Of a DNA stretch of 64,000 bases, positions 27,431-36,339 are shown piece after piece (position 1 is the stretch's first letter; the number at the start of each line of letters is the position of its first letter). The DNA comes from Telluribacter humicola (GTDB lineage: Bacteria > Bacteroidota > Bacteroidia > Cytophagales > Spirosomataceae). The position numbers were made by a program, and so were the translations under genes. The stretch spans positions 682,001 through 746,000 of the forward strand of contig NZ_JAFIQT010000001.1 in NCBI RefSeq assembly GCF_017355935.1. The letters run 5' to 3'. A model generated the notes under the pieces. The model was not told the origin of the DNA. It made no database searches and worked only from the letters and a program-made list of their open reading frames with translations.

Positions 27431-27552
27431 AAACCACTAAAGTTGGTTCAATTGGAGCGAAACCTTCACGCGCGGTTTCTCAATAAAGCGAAGTTAGCAT
27501 AGACTGAGAAATCTACTAGCTGATAGCTGTAACGAAATGACCTTTTGCAATT

Positions 27553-27584
27553 AAAAAAGTCCGCTGATGATTAACCAGCGGACT
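27553..27584 (-). terminator. Rho-independent terminator of the nagB-like gene
   Basis: Stem AGTCCGCTG (27558-27566) and CAGCGGACT (27576-27584), 9 bp with a 9-nt loop, followed on the minus strand by six T (27553-27558). It lies 29 bp past the stop codon. Confidence 0.85.
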
Positions 27585-27612
27585 ATAAGAATCTATATTA
27601 TACAGAGGTATC

Positions 27613-29595
27613 CTACACGTGCCAGCGTACAAACGCTTCCATCGCTTCGTACTCGGACAGACCAAGGTCGTCATAGAGCTTGGCAGTACCCTGGTTACGC
27701 TCTTCGGCGCGCTGCCAGAACTCGCGTGAGTCTTCTCCCTGGAATACAACCCCGTCTTTCTGCGACTGGTGCTTAAAGATACCCATCCGCTTTTTGAGTA
27801 CCTGGTCAGGACTCATAGGTACGGCCATTTCAATCTCGTCGATATCCCACTCAGCCCAGGCACCGCGGTACAGCCATATCCAGCAGTCCTTCATGTAATC
27901 CTTATTCTTCGAACGCTTGAGAGCTGCTTCGATACCATCCCAGCATACCTTATGTGTTCCGTGCGGGTCAGCAAAGTCACCGGCCGCGTAGATCTGATGG
28001 GGTTGTACCTCATCGATCAGAGTTTCTATAATCTGAATATCTTCTTCGCCAAGTGGCTTCTTCTGTACGGTACCTGTCTCGTAGAAAGGCAGATCCAGGA
28101 AGTGAACATTCTCCATCGGAACACCCACAAAGCGACACGTAGCCTTAGCCTCACCACGGCGGATCAGACCTTTTACGTGACGTACTTCGGGCGTATCAAT
28201 CTGGCTATCCTTTTTGTGCTTCAGGAACTCCTTAGCATCCTGGAACAACCGGGTTACCTCGTTGCTTTCGATGTCAAAGCGGTCATTGAAGTCAACTACG
28301 AAGTCGATAAAGCGAAGCGCTTCGTCGTCGGCTACCGCGATGTTACCCGAAGTTTGGTACGCTACGTGTACATCGTGTCCCTGATCGACCAGGCGCTGGA
28401 AGGTACCTCCCATCGAGATGATATCATCATCAGGGTGGGGGCTGAATATAATGACACGCTTTCTGGCTGGTTCTGCCCGCTCCGGACGCTTGGTGTCGTC
28501 AGCGTTGGGCTTACCACCGGGCCAGCCGGTAATAGTATGCTGTAGCTGGTTAAATACATTTATATTGATCTCATAGCTGGCACCGTACTGAGCGAGCAGG
28601 TCACTCATACCGTTGTCGTTATAGTCCTTATCTATGAGCTTCAGGATAGGCTTATTCAGGGTCCGGGACAGGTGCGTCACGGCTTTCTTGATCATCCGGT
28701 TGTCCCACACTACCGTATCTACGGCCCATGGCGATTTGACACGGGTAAGCTCAGAAGCGGCCCGATCGTCCAGAAGGAATGTTACATTTGGATGTGCCTG
28801 CAGATAAGAGGCAGGGTTATGCTCGGTAACGGAGCCTTCTACCGCACTTTTGATCATTTGAGCTTTACGCTCACCCCAGGCCAGCAGTACTATACGGCGG
28901 GCACTCATGATAGGAGCGACTCCCATCGTGATAGCCTTACGAGGTACCTGAGCCAGTCCACCAAACTCCATAGCCGCAGCGGCACGGGTCGAGTGATCTA
29001 GCGTAATAAGGCGGGTGCGTGAGTTAATCAGGGAGCCGGGCTCATTGAAGCCAATGTGACCATTACCCCCGATACCCAACAGCTGGAAGTCAAGTCCACC
29101 TACCGAGTTGATCTTGTTTTCGTAGGAGCGGCAGTAGTCCTGTAGCTGGTCCACCGGAATGGTACCATCAGGTATGAAGAAGTTTGCCGGATCAATATCT
29201 ACGTGGTCGAAGAGTTGCTCCTTCATGAACCGGTGGTAGCTAAAGATTGAATCCGGCTGCATCGGGTAGTACTCGTCCAGGTTAAAGGAGATTACATTCC
29301 GGAAGCTCAGTCCTTCTTCACGGTGCATACGTACCAGCTCAGCATAGACAGTCTTAGGAGATGAACCCGTTGCCAGACCCAGCACACAAGGCTTACCTTC
29401 GCGCTGCTTTTGACGGATCAGATCGGCTATCTCCCGGGCTACCGCGCTGGAGGCATCCTTCGAGCTGGCAAAAATATGCGTCGGTATTTTCTCGTAGGTA
29501 ATCGGCTGGCCAATGCGGCTGTCATTCGATCGGGCAGAGGCATTGTTAGCCGTTGGAATTAAGATTGATTCCGAATTTAAGGTTTGTGGCTCCAT
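27613..29595 (-). CDS. nagB: Glucosamine-6-phosphate deaminase fused to a PIG-L/LmbE deacetylase domain
   Basis: Two enzymes in one 660-residue chain. The N-terminal domain (about 25-295) is NagB: ATGSSPKTVYAELVRMH, FNLDEYYPM (catalytic Asp, about 109) and GIGGNGHIGFNEPGS (about 175-189). It converts glucosamine-6-phosphate to fructose-6-phosphate and ammonia. The C-terminal domain (about 380-640) is PIG-L/LmbE-like, with the zinc-binding PHPDDD (about 386) and a late HGTH (about 548), so its metal site looks intact. Start at ATG 29595 avoids an unlikely 16-residue extension. The second domain may deacetylate N-acetylglucosamine-6-phosphate or a related sugar; this is inference. It has its own promoter and terminator. 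Confidence 0.9.
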   Translation of the reverse strand: MEPQTLNSESILIPTANNASARSNDSRIGQPITYEKIPTHIFASSKDASSAVAREIADLIRQKQREGKPCVLGLATGSSPKTVYAELVRMHREEGLSFRNVISFNLDEYYPMQPDSIFSYHRFMKEQLFDHVDIDPANFFIPDGTIPVDQLQDYCRSYENKINSVGGLDFQLLGIGGNGHIGFNEPGSLINSRTRLITLDHSTRAAAAMEFGGLAQVPRKAITMGVAPIMSARRIVLLAWGERKAQMIKSAVEGSVTEHNPASYLQAHPNVTFLLDDRAASELTRVKSPWAVDTVVWDNRMIKKAVTHLSRTLNKPILKLIDKDYNDNGMSDLLAQYGASYEININVFNQLQHTITGWPGGKPNADDTKRPERAEPARKRVIIFSPHPDDDIISMGGTFQRLVDQGHDVHVAYQTSGNIAVADDEALRFIDFVVDFNDRFDIESNEVTRLFQDAKEFLKHKKDSQIDTPEVRHVKGLIRRGEAKATCRFVGVPMENVHFLDLPFYETGTVQKKPLGEEDIQIIETLIDEVQPHQIYAAGDFADPHGTHKVCWDGIEAALKRSKNKDYMKDCWIWLYRGAWAEWDIDEIEMAVPMSPDQVLKKRMGIFKHQSQKDGVVFQGEDSREFWQRAEERNQGTAKLYDDLGLSEYEAMEAFVRWHV

Positions 29596-29653
29596 GAAGA
29601 TGTTATTTATGAAAGGGCATAGGTGTAATTTGTAGATGTACAAGCAATTTATG

Positions 29654-29686
29654 CAAAGGTACTACTGAATTTAAGTAATATTTAAA
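29654..29686 (-). promoter_or_regulatory. Candidate promoter of the nagB-like gene
   Basis: Minus-strand TACCTTTG (29654-29661) is a perfect -7 box; TTTA (29683-29686) lies 21 nt upstream as a weaker -33 box. The leader would be about 50 nt. Confidence 0.45.
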
Positions 29687-29791
29687 ATTTTTTAAAAAAT
29701 AACTTTCTCTTTAAATAGAAGACAATTTCAACTGTGATAAGATCAATTTTCATGCTTATAATGTACGACAGAGGAAAGATTTATTCAGGTA

Positions 29792-29823
29792 TTTCTTTCC
29801 TACTAAATTAGACTGTATTTTTG
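29792..29823 (+). promoter_or_regulatory. Candidate promoter of glyA
   Basis: TTTC (29792-29795) and TATTTTTG (29816-29823) are 20 nt apart, a near match to the Bacteroidota promoter pattern. The start point would be near 29830, about 33 nt before the ATG. Confidence 0.45.
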
Positions 29824-29862
29824 TGCCTTTATTGCTTACTATCACATTTTTACAGAAATCTC

Positions 29863-31152
29863 ATGTCTACTCTCACGACCGTCGCCCGCGATACGCAGGT
29901 ATTTGACTTGATCAACCGAGAACTACACCGCCAGGAATCGGGTATAGAACTGATCGCTTCCGAGAACTTTACCTCGAAGCAGGTTATGGAAGCTGCGGGC
30001 AGTGTCCTGACTAACAAATATGCCGAAGGTCTCCCCGGCAAGCGCTACTACGGTGGTTGTGAAGTTGTTGATGAAATTGAGCAACTGGCTATTGATCGTA
30101 TCAAAGAACTCTTCGGAGCTACCTGGGCTAACGTACAGCCACACTCGGGAGCACAGGCCAATACAGCGGTATTCCTGGCGTGCCTGAATCCGGGTGATAA
30201 AATTATGGGTTTCAACCTGGCGCACGGTGGTCACCTGACGCACGGTTCACCCGTTAATATCTCAGGAAAGTACTTCCAGCCTATATTCTATGGTGTAGAG
30301 CCCGAGACAGGTCTGATCGACTGGGATAAAGTAGAAGAGACTGCTCTGCGTGAGCGCCCGAAACTGCTGATCTGCGGTGCTTCGGCGTACAGCCGTGACT
30401 GGGATTACATACGTCTGCGCGCTATTGCTGACCAAATCGGAGCCTTGCTGATGGCTGATATCTCGCACCCGGCCGGTCTGATTGCCAAAGGACTATTAAA
30501 CGACCCGCTTGAGCACTGTCATATCGTAACTACTACTACGCACAAGACCCTTCGCGGACCTCGCGGTGGTCTGATCATGATGCGTAATGACTTTGAGAAT
30601 CCTTACGGAATCACCACTCCTAAAGGTCAACTGCGTACCATGTCATCACTGCTTGACTCGGGTGTATTCCCAGGTACACAGGGCGGTCCTTTGGAGCATA
30701 TTATTGCAGCTAAAGCGGTAGCCTTCGGAGAAGCACTGAGCGACGAATACTACAACTATGCCGTACAGGTGAAGAAGAATGCGCAGGCTATGGCTAAGGC
30801 ATTTGTAGACAAAGGGTATAAGATCATCTCCGGCGGTACTGATAACCACCTGATGCTGATCGACCTACGTTCTAAGGATCTGACTGGTAAGCTAGCTGAG
30901 AACACCCTGATCAAGGCAGATATCACCATCAACAAGAACATGGTACCTTTTGATGACAAATCACCTATGGTAACCTCAGGTATGCGCGTAGGTACGGCTG
31001 CCATGACTACCCGCGGACTGCTGGAGACCGATATGGAGCGTATCGTGGATCTGATTGACGTGGTATTGATGAACCATGATAACGACGCCAAACTGGCTCA
31101 GGTGAAGCAGGAAGTAAACGAGTGGATGAAGCAATTCCCGCTTTACATCTAA
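29863..31152 (+). CDS. glyA: Serine hydroxymethyltransferase
   Basis: PLP enzyme that interconverts serine and glycine with tetrahydrofolate, the main source of one-carbon units. The start is ATG 29863 (429 residues); the open frame runs back to 29821 but those residues overlap the promoter. Signatures: [12 protein letters not shown] (about 25-36), [15 protein letters not shown] (about 52-66), and the PLP lysine in [14 protein letters not shown] (about 229). Length and C-terminus are normal. A good promoter and terminator make it a single-gene transcript. Confidence 0.96.
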   Translation: MSTLTTVARDTQVFDLINRELHRQESGIELIASENFTSKQVMEAAGSVLTNKYAEGLPGKRYYGGCEVVDEIEQLAIDRIKELFGATWANVQPHSGAQANTAVFLACLNPGDKIMGFNLAHGGHLTHGSPVNISGKYFQPIFYGVEPETGLIDWDKVEETALRERPKLLICGASAYSRDWDYIRLRAIADQIGALLMADISHPAGLIAKGLLNDPLEHCHIVTTTTHKTLRGPRGGLIMMRNDFENPYGITTPKGQLRTMSSLLDSGVFPGTQGGPLEHIIAAKAVAFGEALSDEYYNYAVQVKKNAQAMAKAFVDKGYKIISGGTDNHLMLIDLRSKDLTGKLAENTLIKADITINKNMVPFDDKSPMVTSGMRVGTAAMTTRGLLETDMERIVDLIDVVLMNHDNDAKLAQVKQEVNEWMKQFPLYI

Positions 31153-31183
31153 TACCAGTAGATACTATAATTTTGAAATAAGT

Positions 31184-31220
31184 TAAAAAAGGGCGAAGCG
31201 GTCAGTTTCGCCCTTTTTTA
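31184..31220 (+). terminator. Rho-independent terminator of glyA
   Basis: Perfect 14-bp stem (TAAAAAAGGGCGAA at 31184-31197, complement at 31207-31220) with a 9-nt loop and a six-T tract. The rest of the 326-bp gap before tatC (31221-31478) shows only a weak promoter-like TACTTTCG at 31430-31437. Confidence 0.9.
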
Positions 31221-31478
31221 CTCCTGACAGTTGCAATTTGTCCAGATCAAATAAAAATAGCACTGGGGTTTAATCGTTAAAGTAAGATCTGTCGTAGGTA
31301 CTTATTGGGGTATAAGCAATCATGTAAATGCTTTCATATTTGACCATCTGGGTGTGAAGAACAGCATTTAGATGTATATTCATCTACCTAATGGATTTTT
31401 TAACTAATTTCGGCGGTTAATACTATCTCTACTTTCGCATTTAAGAATTAACCGTTCGGCGGTATTATATATTGAAAT

Positions 31479-32336
31479 ATGGCTCTTGATCAGGAATTTG
31501 AAAAGGAATTAGAAGAAGAAGGCGCTGAAATGACCTTCCTGGAGCACCTGGAGGAATTGAGGTGGCATGTTATCCGTGCTGTCGGTTCGATACTTGTCTT
31601 CGCGATAATTGCTTATATCTTCATAAAGGAAATATACCGTTATGTCATTTTGGCTCCCGGTAAGGCTGATTTCTGGACGTACCGGATGCTTTGCAAGCTG
31701 GGCGATGCCGTAGGGGTTGAGGGATTATGTATCAAAGCATTGAACTTCAAGATCCAGAGTATCGGGGTGGGAGATCAGTTTACGATGGGTCTTACCTCAG
31801 CGGTCATTACCGGTCTGATCTTTGCTTTCCCCTATGCTTTCTGGGAAATATGGCGTTTCATTAAGCCGGGTCTTAAGCCATCCGAAGTCAGGGCATCCCG
31901 GGGCGCTGTATTCTATGTTACTTTCCTGTTCTTTTCAGGGGTATTCTTTGGGTATTTTATTGTAACGCCGCTTGCCATCAACTTCCTGGCCAACTACCAG
32001 CTCGACGAGTCTATTATTAACGAGTTCAGTATTGGTTCATACATCGGAACAGTAGCCACTCTGACCCTGGCGTGTGGGATTGCTTTCCAGCTGCCGGTAG
32101 TGGTATTCGTACTGTCAAAAGTAGGCATGCTTACTCCAAGCTTCATGAGGGAGTACCGCCGCCACTCCTGGATCGTAATCCTGATCGTAGCCGCTATTAT
32201 TACACCTTCACCGGATATCTACAGCCAGATTCTGGTTGCGCTGCCACTGATGTTCCTGTACGAAGTAAGTATAGTCGTATCAGGCCGCGTAGAAAGAGCC
32301 AAGCTGGAGGAGGAGAAGGGGCTTACGAATCTATAA
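31479..32336 (+). CDS. tatC: Sec-independent protein translocase TatC
   Basis: Core receptor of the twin-arginine translocase in the inner membrane; it binds Tat signal peptides such as that of the molybdenum hydroxylase in this window. The 285-residue protein has the conserved cytoplasmic motif MTFLEHLEELRWHVIRA (about 18-34). Six membrane helices follow, and FIKPGLKPSEVRASRG (about 128-143) is the second conserved loop. A first periplasmic loop of some 40 residues is longer than in E. coli TatC. No tatA is adjacent; it may lie elsewhere. Confidence 0.94.
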   Translation: MALDQEFEKELEEEGAEMTFLEHLEELRWHVIRAVGSILVFAIIAYIFIKEIYRYVILAPGKADFWTYRMLCKLGDAVGVEGLCIKALNFKIQSIGVGDQFTMGLTSAVITGLIFAFPYAFWEIWRFIKPGLKPSEVRASRGAVFYVTFLFFSGVFFGYFIVTPLAINFLANYQLDESIINEFSIGSYIGTVATLTLACGIAFQLPVVVFVLSKVGMLTPSFMREYRRHSWIVILIVAAIITPSPDIYSQILVALPLMFLYEVSIVVSGRVERAKLEEEKGLTNL

Positions 32337-32354
32337 AAATTAGATAGTTGAGAT

Positions 32355-33449
32355 TTAACTACTGAAAGTATTACAGACCTCGGCCAATTGGTCGAGGTCT
32401 TCTTTTTGATGATAGGCGCTGATGACTACCCGCATCACTGGCTCATCGTTAGGGCGGGGATAGGGGAAGCAGGCCGACAGGATACCATGGTTGAGCAGAT
32501 GTTCGTACAGCTTCACGTTACGACTGCAATAGACCGGATAATCATCATACTGAACAAAAAGACCTTCTGAACGGACTTTATCGGAGAAGTAGCGGGCATT
32601 GGCTAACAATTGCTGGTGGGCCTTAGGGTACTCCCCCATTTGCAACAATCGGGTGAGAGCGTACATATAAGCCGGAGCACTGGGCGAGCTTCCGGAAAAC
32701 CAGGGCAGACGGCGTATCTCCTGAACTATTGTATCTTCTGCCAAAATCACTCCGGCCGGAATACCCATAGCCTTGTTAAGCGAGGAAACGACCAGGGTAT
32801 GTATATTGGGTAGATGAGGCAACAGGCGGAGAATACCACATCCCTGTTCACCCAGTACTCCCAGGCCATGCGAATCGTCTACTACAAGCCAAATTGGTTT
32901 ATCGGCAGGAAGCTCTTCGAAAATAGAAAAGTCATAGGCCTCGACCCAGGGAGAGCCGATAGAGTCGGTACAGATTACATGTACCTGTTCAGCGGGAGCC
33001 TCTTGTATGGCCTGTACGGTATGCTTAGCCCATTCAGTCCAGGAGGCAGCAGCAGAGGGCTGATAGTGGGCTCCCCATAGGGCCGGATGGACGCAGGGAG
33101 CGAAGTGGTACCTCGCTGAGGAATCGGAGGTAGGTCCACTGTTTTCCAGGTACTTCATCACCAGTTGCCCGGCCCACATCCCGGATGATACACTTAGCGC
33201 TGACGCGGCTCCTGTGAATTGCGCCAGAGCCAGTTCGGCCTCTTCGTACGCAGCAAGGCGTAAAGTATTGTTGCGGGAGCTTCCAAAATGGGTGCCGTAA
33301 TGCTCAATGCCTTCGTGCAGGTACTTTTGAAAAGTAGGGTTATGTCCCATGCCCAGGTAGTCAGTACCACTAAACCACAAGTAGCGTTTGCCATCTTCCA
33401 AGGGTACGGTGCGGCCGGGTAGCTCATGAATCGTAAAGGTCTTATTCAT
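32355..33449 (-). CDS. Alpha-oxoamine synthase-like PLP enzyme (BioF/KBL family)
   Basis: Fold-type I PLP enzyme related to 8-amino-7-oxononanoate synthase and 2-amino-3-ketobutyrate CoA ligase. It has the family start YLWFSGTDYLGMGHNP and GTHFGSSRNNTLRLAAYEEAE, the cofactor-binding VVDDSHGLGVLGEQG (about 188-202) and the PLP lysine in SSLNKAMGIPAG (about 231-242). At 364 residues it is slightly short. The biotin genes are absent nearby, so BioF activity is not supported by context. Its ATG overlaps the stop of the dipeptide epimerase gene by 4 nt, so the two are translationally coupled and probably act in one pathway. The substrate is unknown. Confidence 0.78.
   Translation of the reverse strand: MNKTFTIHELPGRTVPLEDGKRYLWFSGTDYLGMGHNPTFQKYLHEGIEHYGTHFGSSRNNTLRLAAYEEAELALAQFTGAASALSVSSGMWAGQLVMKYLENSGPTSDSSARYHFAPCVHPALWGAHYQPSAAASWTEWAKHTVQAIQEAPAEQVHVICTDSIGSPWVEAYDFSIFEELPADKPIWLVVDDSHGLGVLGEQGCGILRLLPHLPNIHTLVVSSLNKAMGIPAGVILAEDTIVQEIRRLPWFSGSSPSAPAYMYALTRLLQMGEYPKAHQQLLANARYFSDKVRSEGLFVQYDDYPVYCSRNVKLYEHLLNHGILSACFPYPRPNDEPVMRVVISAYHQKEDLDQLAEVCNTFSS
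32376..32407 (+). terminator. tatC terminator embedded in the 3' end of the convergent aminotransferase-like gene
   Basis: GACCTCG (32376-32382) pairs with CGAGGTC (32393-32399), enclosing CCAATTGG, and is followed on the plus strand by a T-rich tract (32400-32407). It lies inside the last codons of the minus-strand gene. Confidence 0.65.
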
Positions 33450-34468
33450 GATGCCTGTGCGGTTAGTCTGGCTCCGGTACCATTTTCGTCGGCGTAGATA
33501 ATCCGCCCGTAGTCAAACGTGACGCCCTGAGCCGGATCGTTCCCAATGAGTAGTGTACCATCCATATCTACGTAATCTAGCTGGGGGAGCAGATGCGCGA
33601 TGGCCGATATGCCTACACTAGACTCATTCATACAGCCTACCATCGTTTGCATACCCAGCGCCTTCGCCTGGGCGATCATACGGCGGGCAGGAGTAAGGCC
33701 ACCACATTTAGTGAGTTTTACATTGACTCCGTGAAATAGCCCCTCACAACGCACTACGTCGCTTTCTACGATACAACTCTCGTCTGCTATAACGGGTAAA
33801 GCACTTTCAGTATACACTTGCTTCATGCCTTCGATGTCAGCGGCTGGTAGGGGCTGCTCAATGAATTCTACCCCTAGCTCTTTCAACTCGTGGGAGTACC
33901 GGACCGTCTGTTCAGCGGTCCAGGCGCAGTTGGCATCGACCCGAAAGGTAGCCAAAGTATGGCGACGTAGCTCTCGTACTATGTGCAGGTCATCATCCGT
34001 ACCCAGCTTGATCTTGTACAGGGGCCAGGGCATCTCCTGCATTTTAGCCACCATTTTATCGACGGAGTCAATACCAATGGTATAGTCGGTGATGGGGTTA
34101 TGATCCGGCTGGAGTCCCCACGATTCGTACAGCTTCATACCTTGCCGCTTGGCAAACAAATCATGGGCGGCCTCGTCCAGTGCACACTGAGCAAAGGGAT
34201 TGTCTCGCAGGTAGGGGTGTACCTTCTCCCACAGCTCTTCGGGTGTACCCCACGAGTAGCTTTCGATCACGGGCCGTATCTTTTCCAGGGCTTCAATCAT
34301 GCTCTGGATGGTGATGCCGTAGTACTTGTTGGAGGTAGCTTCGCCAAATCCGGAGAAGGGGCCCTCCCGCAGTTCTACGATCAGGGTTGGCTGCACATCA
34401 CGGGAGTCATGAGCAATGGTAAAAGTATGCTTGAGCTGTAAGTCAAAGGTATGGAAGAATAGCTGCAT
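33446..34468 (-). CDS. Dipeptide epimerase (enolase superfamily, L-Ala-D/L-Glu epimerase type)
   Basis: Enolase-superfamily enzyme that flips the stereochemistry of a dipeptide residue, often in recycling of cell-wall peptides. The start at ATG 34468 gives MQLFFHTFDLQLKHTFTIAH (340 residues), the usual beginning of the subgroup; the frame runs back to 34525. The KxK catalytic motif is YKIKLGT (about 160). Metal ligands are in FRVDANCAW, IEQPLP and IADESC, and the second catalytic lysine is in VNVKLTKCGG (about 264). All active-site residues are in place. It overlaps the next gene by 4 nt. Dipeptide specificity is the family's common call; other substrates are known in related groups. Confidence 0.86.
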   Translation of the reverse strand: MQLFFHTFDLQLKHTFTIAHDSRDVQPTLIVELREGPFSGFGEATSNKYYGITIQSMIEALEKIRPVIESYSWGTPEELWEKVHPYLRDNPFAQCALDEAAHDLFAKRQGMKLYESWGLQPDHNPITDYTIGIDSVDKMVAKMQEMPWPLYKIKLGTDDDLHIVRELRRHTLATFRVDANCAWTAEQTVRYSHELKELGVEFIEQPLPAADIEGMKQVYTESALPVIADESCIVESDVVRCEGLFHGVNVKLTKCGGLTPARRMIAQAKALGMQTMVGCMNESSVGISAIAHLLPQLDYVDMDGTLLIGNDPAQGVTFDYGRIIYADENGTGARLTAQAS

Positions 34469-34577
34469 GATCCGTTTAGGTGGTGAAGTCAACTCCGCAG
34501 AGCGGCCATAGCAAAGGTTGGACAAAGATACTTATCCTGTCAGCGGTTGTTACCTTTTTGATACAAAAACAGGAGGA

Positions 34578-35453
34578 TCAATTACGCATATCCAGCCCCC
34601 ACGACAGCTTATTGCGGAGCGTATTAAAAAAGCTATCCTCATTCATCTTTACGAGCCGGGCTACAAAGTTGGCTTTGCTGACCTTGATACGGGTACCTTC
34701 GTTGACTACCTGCGAGCGGGCATCCAGTGACACCAGAAAGCTGCCACTACGGCTTTTGACATCAAAGCTCAGTACAGCAGTGTCTTCAACTACCATAGGG
34801 CGTACGTTCAGATTATGCGGACTGACTGGCGTAACGATGAAGTTCTGGGTCTGAGGTACCAGTACGGGGCCTCCACAGCTGAGGGAGTAGCCAGTAGAGC
34901 CGGTAGGGGTAGAGATGATGAGTCCATCGGCCCAGTATGAATTCAAAAACTCACCGTTCATATAGGCATGGACGGTGATCATGGAAGAGGTATCGGTTTT
35001 GGTAATGGTAAAGTCGTTCAGTCCGAAGTTGATACTGCCAAAGAGATTTTCATCAGACTCTACGCATACCAGCGAACGGTGGTCCAGCCGGAATAGACCT
35101 GCCTCAATAGTAACAATGAGTGAAGGCAGATCAGGCGGGGAAATAGTAGCCAGAAATCCCAGCCGCCCTACGTTGATACCAACAATGGGTATTTCGCGGG
35201 CGCCTACATGCGTGACGGCATCAAGTAAAGTACCGTCTCCTCCCAGGCTGAATATAAAATCGGCATCAAATAGCGTGTCAGGTGAATCATACACCTGCGA
35301 CACTTTATGCGATATCCCTATTTCATCCAGGATGATCCGGTACTCGTCTGAAAGCTGTACGTCAATCTGTCTTGCTGACAAATCATCGAACATTGCCTGA
35401 ATGAATGGGCGAGCCGATTCGGTGAAGATACGTCCGTGAATAGCTATTTTCAT
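34578..35453 (-). CDS. nadK: NAD kinase
   Basis: Phosphorylates NAD to NADP in the cytoplasm. The 291-residue protein has FSLGGDGTLLDAV (GGDGT, about 68-80), NVGRLGFLA, and the conserved GSTGYSLSCGGPVL (about 182-195) that closes the active site. The start MKIAIHGR is typical. It follows the CBS-domain gene by 92 bp on the same strand, an arrangement seen in other Bacteroidota, and precedes the dipeptide epimerase gene by about 110 bp. Confidence 0.95.
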   Translation of the reverse strand: MKIAIHGRIFTESARPFIQAMFDDLSARQIDVQLSDEYRIILDEIGISHKVSQVYDSPDTLFDADFIFSLGGDGTLLDAVTHVGAREIPIVGINVGRLGFLATISPPDLPSLIVTIEAGLFRLDHRSLVCVESDENLFGSINFGLNDFTITKTDTSSMITVHAYMNGEFLNSYWADGLIISTPTGSTGYSLSCGGPVLVPQTQNFIVTPVSPHNLNVRPMVVEDTAVLSFDVKSRSGSFLVSLDARSQVVNEGTRIKVSKANFVARLVKMNEDSFFNTLRNKLSWGLDMRN

Positions 35454-35545
35454 ACAACGGAAGGAAGGTGACTCCTTTAGCCATCCGAAAGATAAGGCAC
35501 AACCTGCCTAATCAAAAAACTTTACGGTATTTTTAGTTGGGCCTA

Positions 35546-36217
35546 CTACGTAGCCAGGTACCTCATGAGCATATCAAGCCGCTCCTGATCTACATTTTCA
35601 ATTGGGTCATTGGCATGCGCTTCCTTAATGTCATAGCCGAAGCGCTCCAGCGTAGCTACAATAGGGGTAATGTTGGTTCGGTTGAGCTTAAGGGTAAGGC
35701 GCGAGTCTTCCGGTGAGGTATAAGTAGTAGACGTTGTATAGTAGCTGCTGATAATCTTGGTACCATTGGATTCGATCAGTCGGCTTATCTCGGACAGTGA
35801 GTAATCCCGTTCATTCACTTTCAGAACTAACACGGCTCCCTTCTCCTGCACACCCAGTACATCCGCAAAGCGCCCCAGCAATTCACCTACCAGGATAGTG
35901 CCGGCTACAGTATTATCCTCATGTAGAATAGGTATTACTTTCAGACTAAACTGATTGGCCAGGCGGAGTAGCTCATATACATGCTGATCTTCGGTAGCGT
36001 ATACATCCTGATGCTGTCTGATTACCTCAGATATGAGCTGAGAGTCATCAATCACATCCAGCAATATTTCCTCTGATACAATTCCTCTGTACTCATCTGC
36101 TTCTGCTACTATAAGCTGCCTTGTCTCATACTCCTCCATCCAATCCAGCGCCATACTCACTGCATCAGTGAGCTTAAGCGTGGGTACCATCGGATTGATT
36201 AGAGTGGCTGCAAGCAT
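35546..36217 (-). CDS. CBS domain-containing protein
   Basis: Cytoplasmic 223-residue protein with a tandem CBS pair (about 1-125), recognisable from PTLKLTDAVSMALDWMEEY and LIVAEADEYRGIVSEEILL, then FSLKVIPILHEDNTVAGTILVGEL. An ACT-like domain follows (about 135-215; GAVLVLKVNERDYSLSEISRL). CBS pairs bind adenine nucleotides, ACT domains small ligands such as amino acids, so this may be a sensor. It is expressed from a strong promoter and is linked to nadK; a link to adenylate or NAD(P) level is inference. Confidence 0.83.
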   Translation of the reverse strand: MLAATLINPMVPTLKLTDAVSMALDWMEEYETRQLIVAEADEYRGIVSEEILLDVIDDSQLISEVIRQHQDVYATEDQHVYELLRLANQFSLKVIPILHEDNTVAGTILVGELLGRFADVLGVQEKGAVLVLKVNERDYSLSEISRLIESNGTKIISSYYTTSTTYTSPEDSRLTLKLNRTNITPIVATLERFGYDIKEAHANDPIENVDQERLDMLMRYLAT

Positions 36218-36266
36218 ACGATTCTTGAGTGTCTTTTTCGAAAACTAAAAAAAAACTGGTTACTAT

Positions 36267-36297
36267 CAAATTTACTTCTAAAAAAGTTTGCCACAAA
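36267..36297 (-). promoter_or_regulatory. Promoter of the CBS gene-nadK unit
   Basis: Minus-strand TTTG (36294-36297) and TAAATTTG (36267-36274), 19 nt apart, fully match the Bacteroidota consensus. The start point would be near 36260, about 43 nt before the ATG. The -33 box lies within the T-tract of the upstream terminator. Confidence 0.65.
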
Positions 36298-36319
36298 AAA
36301 AGGGCCGCATGCGGCCCTT
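36294..36319 (-). terminator. Rho-independent terminator of the alpha/beta hydrolase gene
   Basis: A self-complementary GC-rich segment (36300-36319, arms AAGGGCCGCA and complement) is followed on the minus strand by seven T (36294-36300). It lies 20 bp past the stop codon of the hydrolase gene. Confidence 0.87.
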
Positions 36320-36339
36320 CGTATTTGGTAGTAGCAGGG

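Noticed and set aside
27769-28545. 258-residue plus-strand open frame opposite the nagB-like gene
   Set aside because: Antisense shadow; both domains of the nagB-like gene are clear on the other strand.
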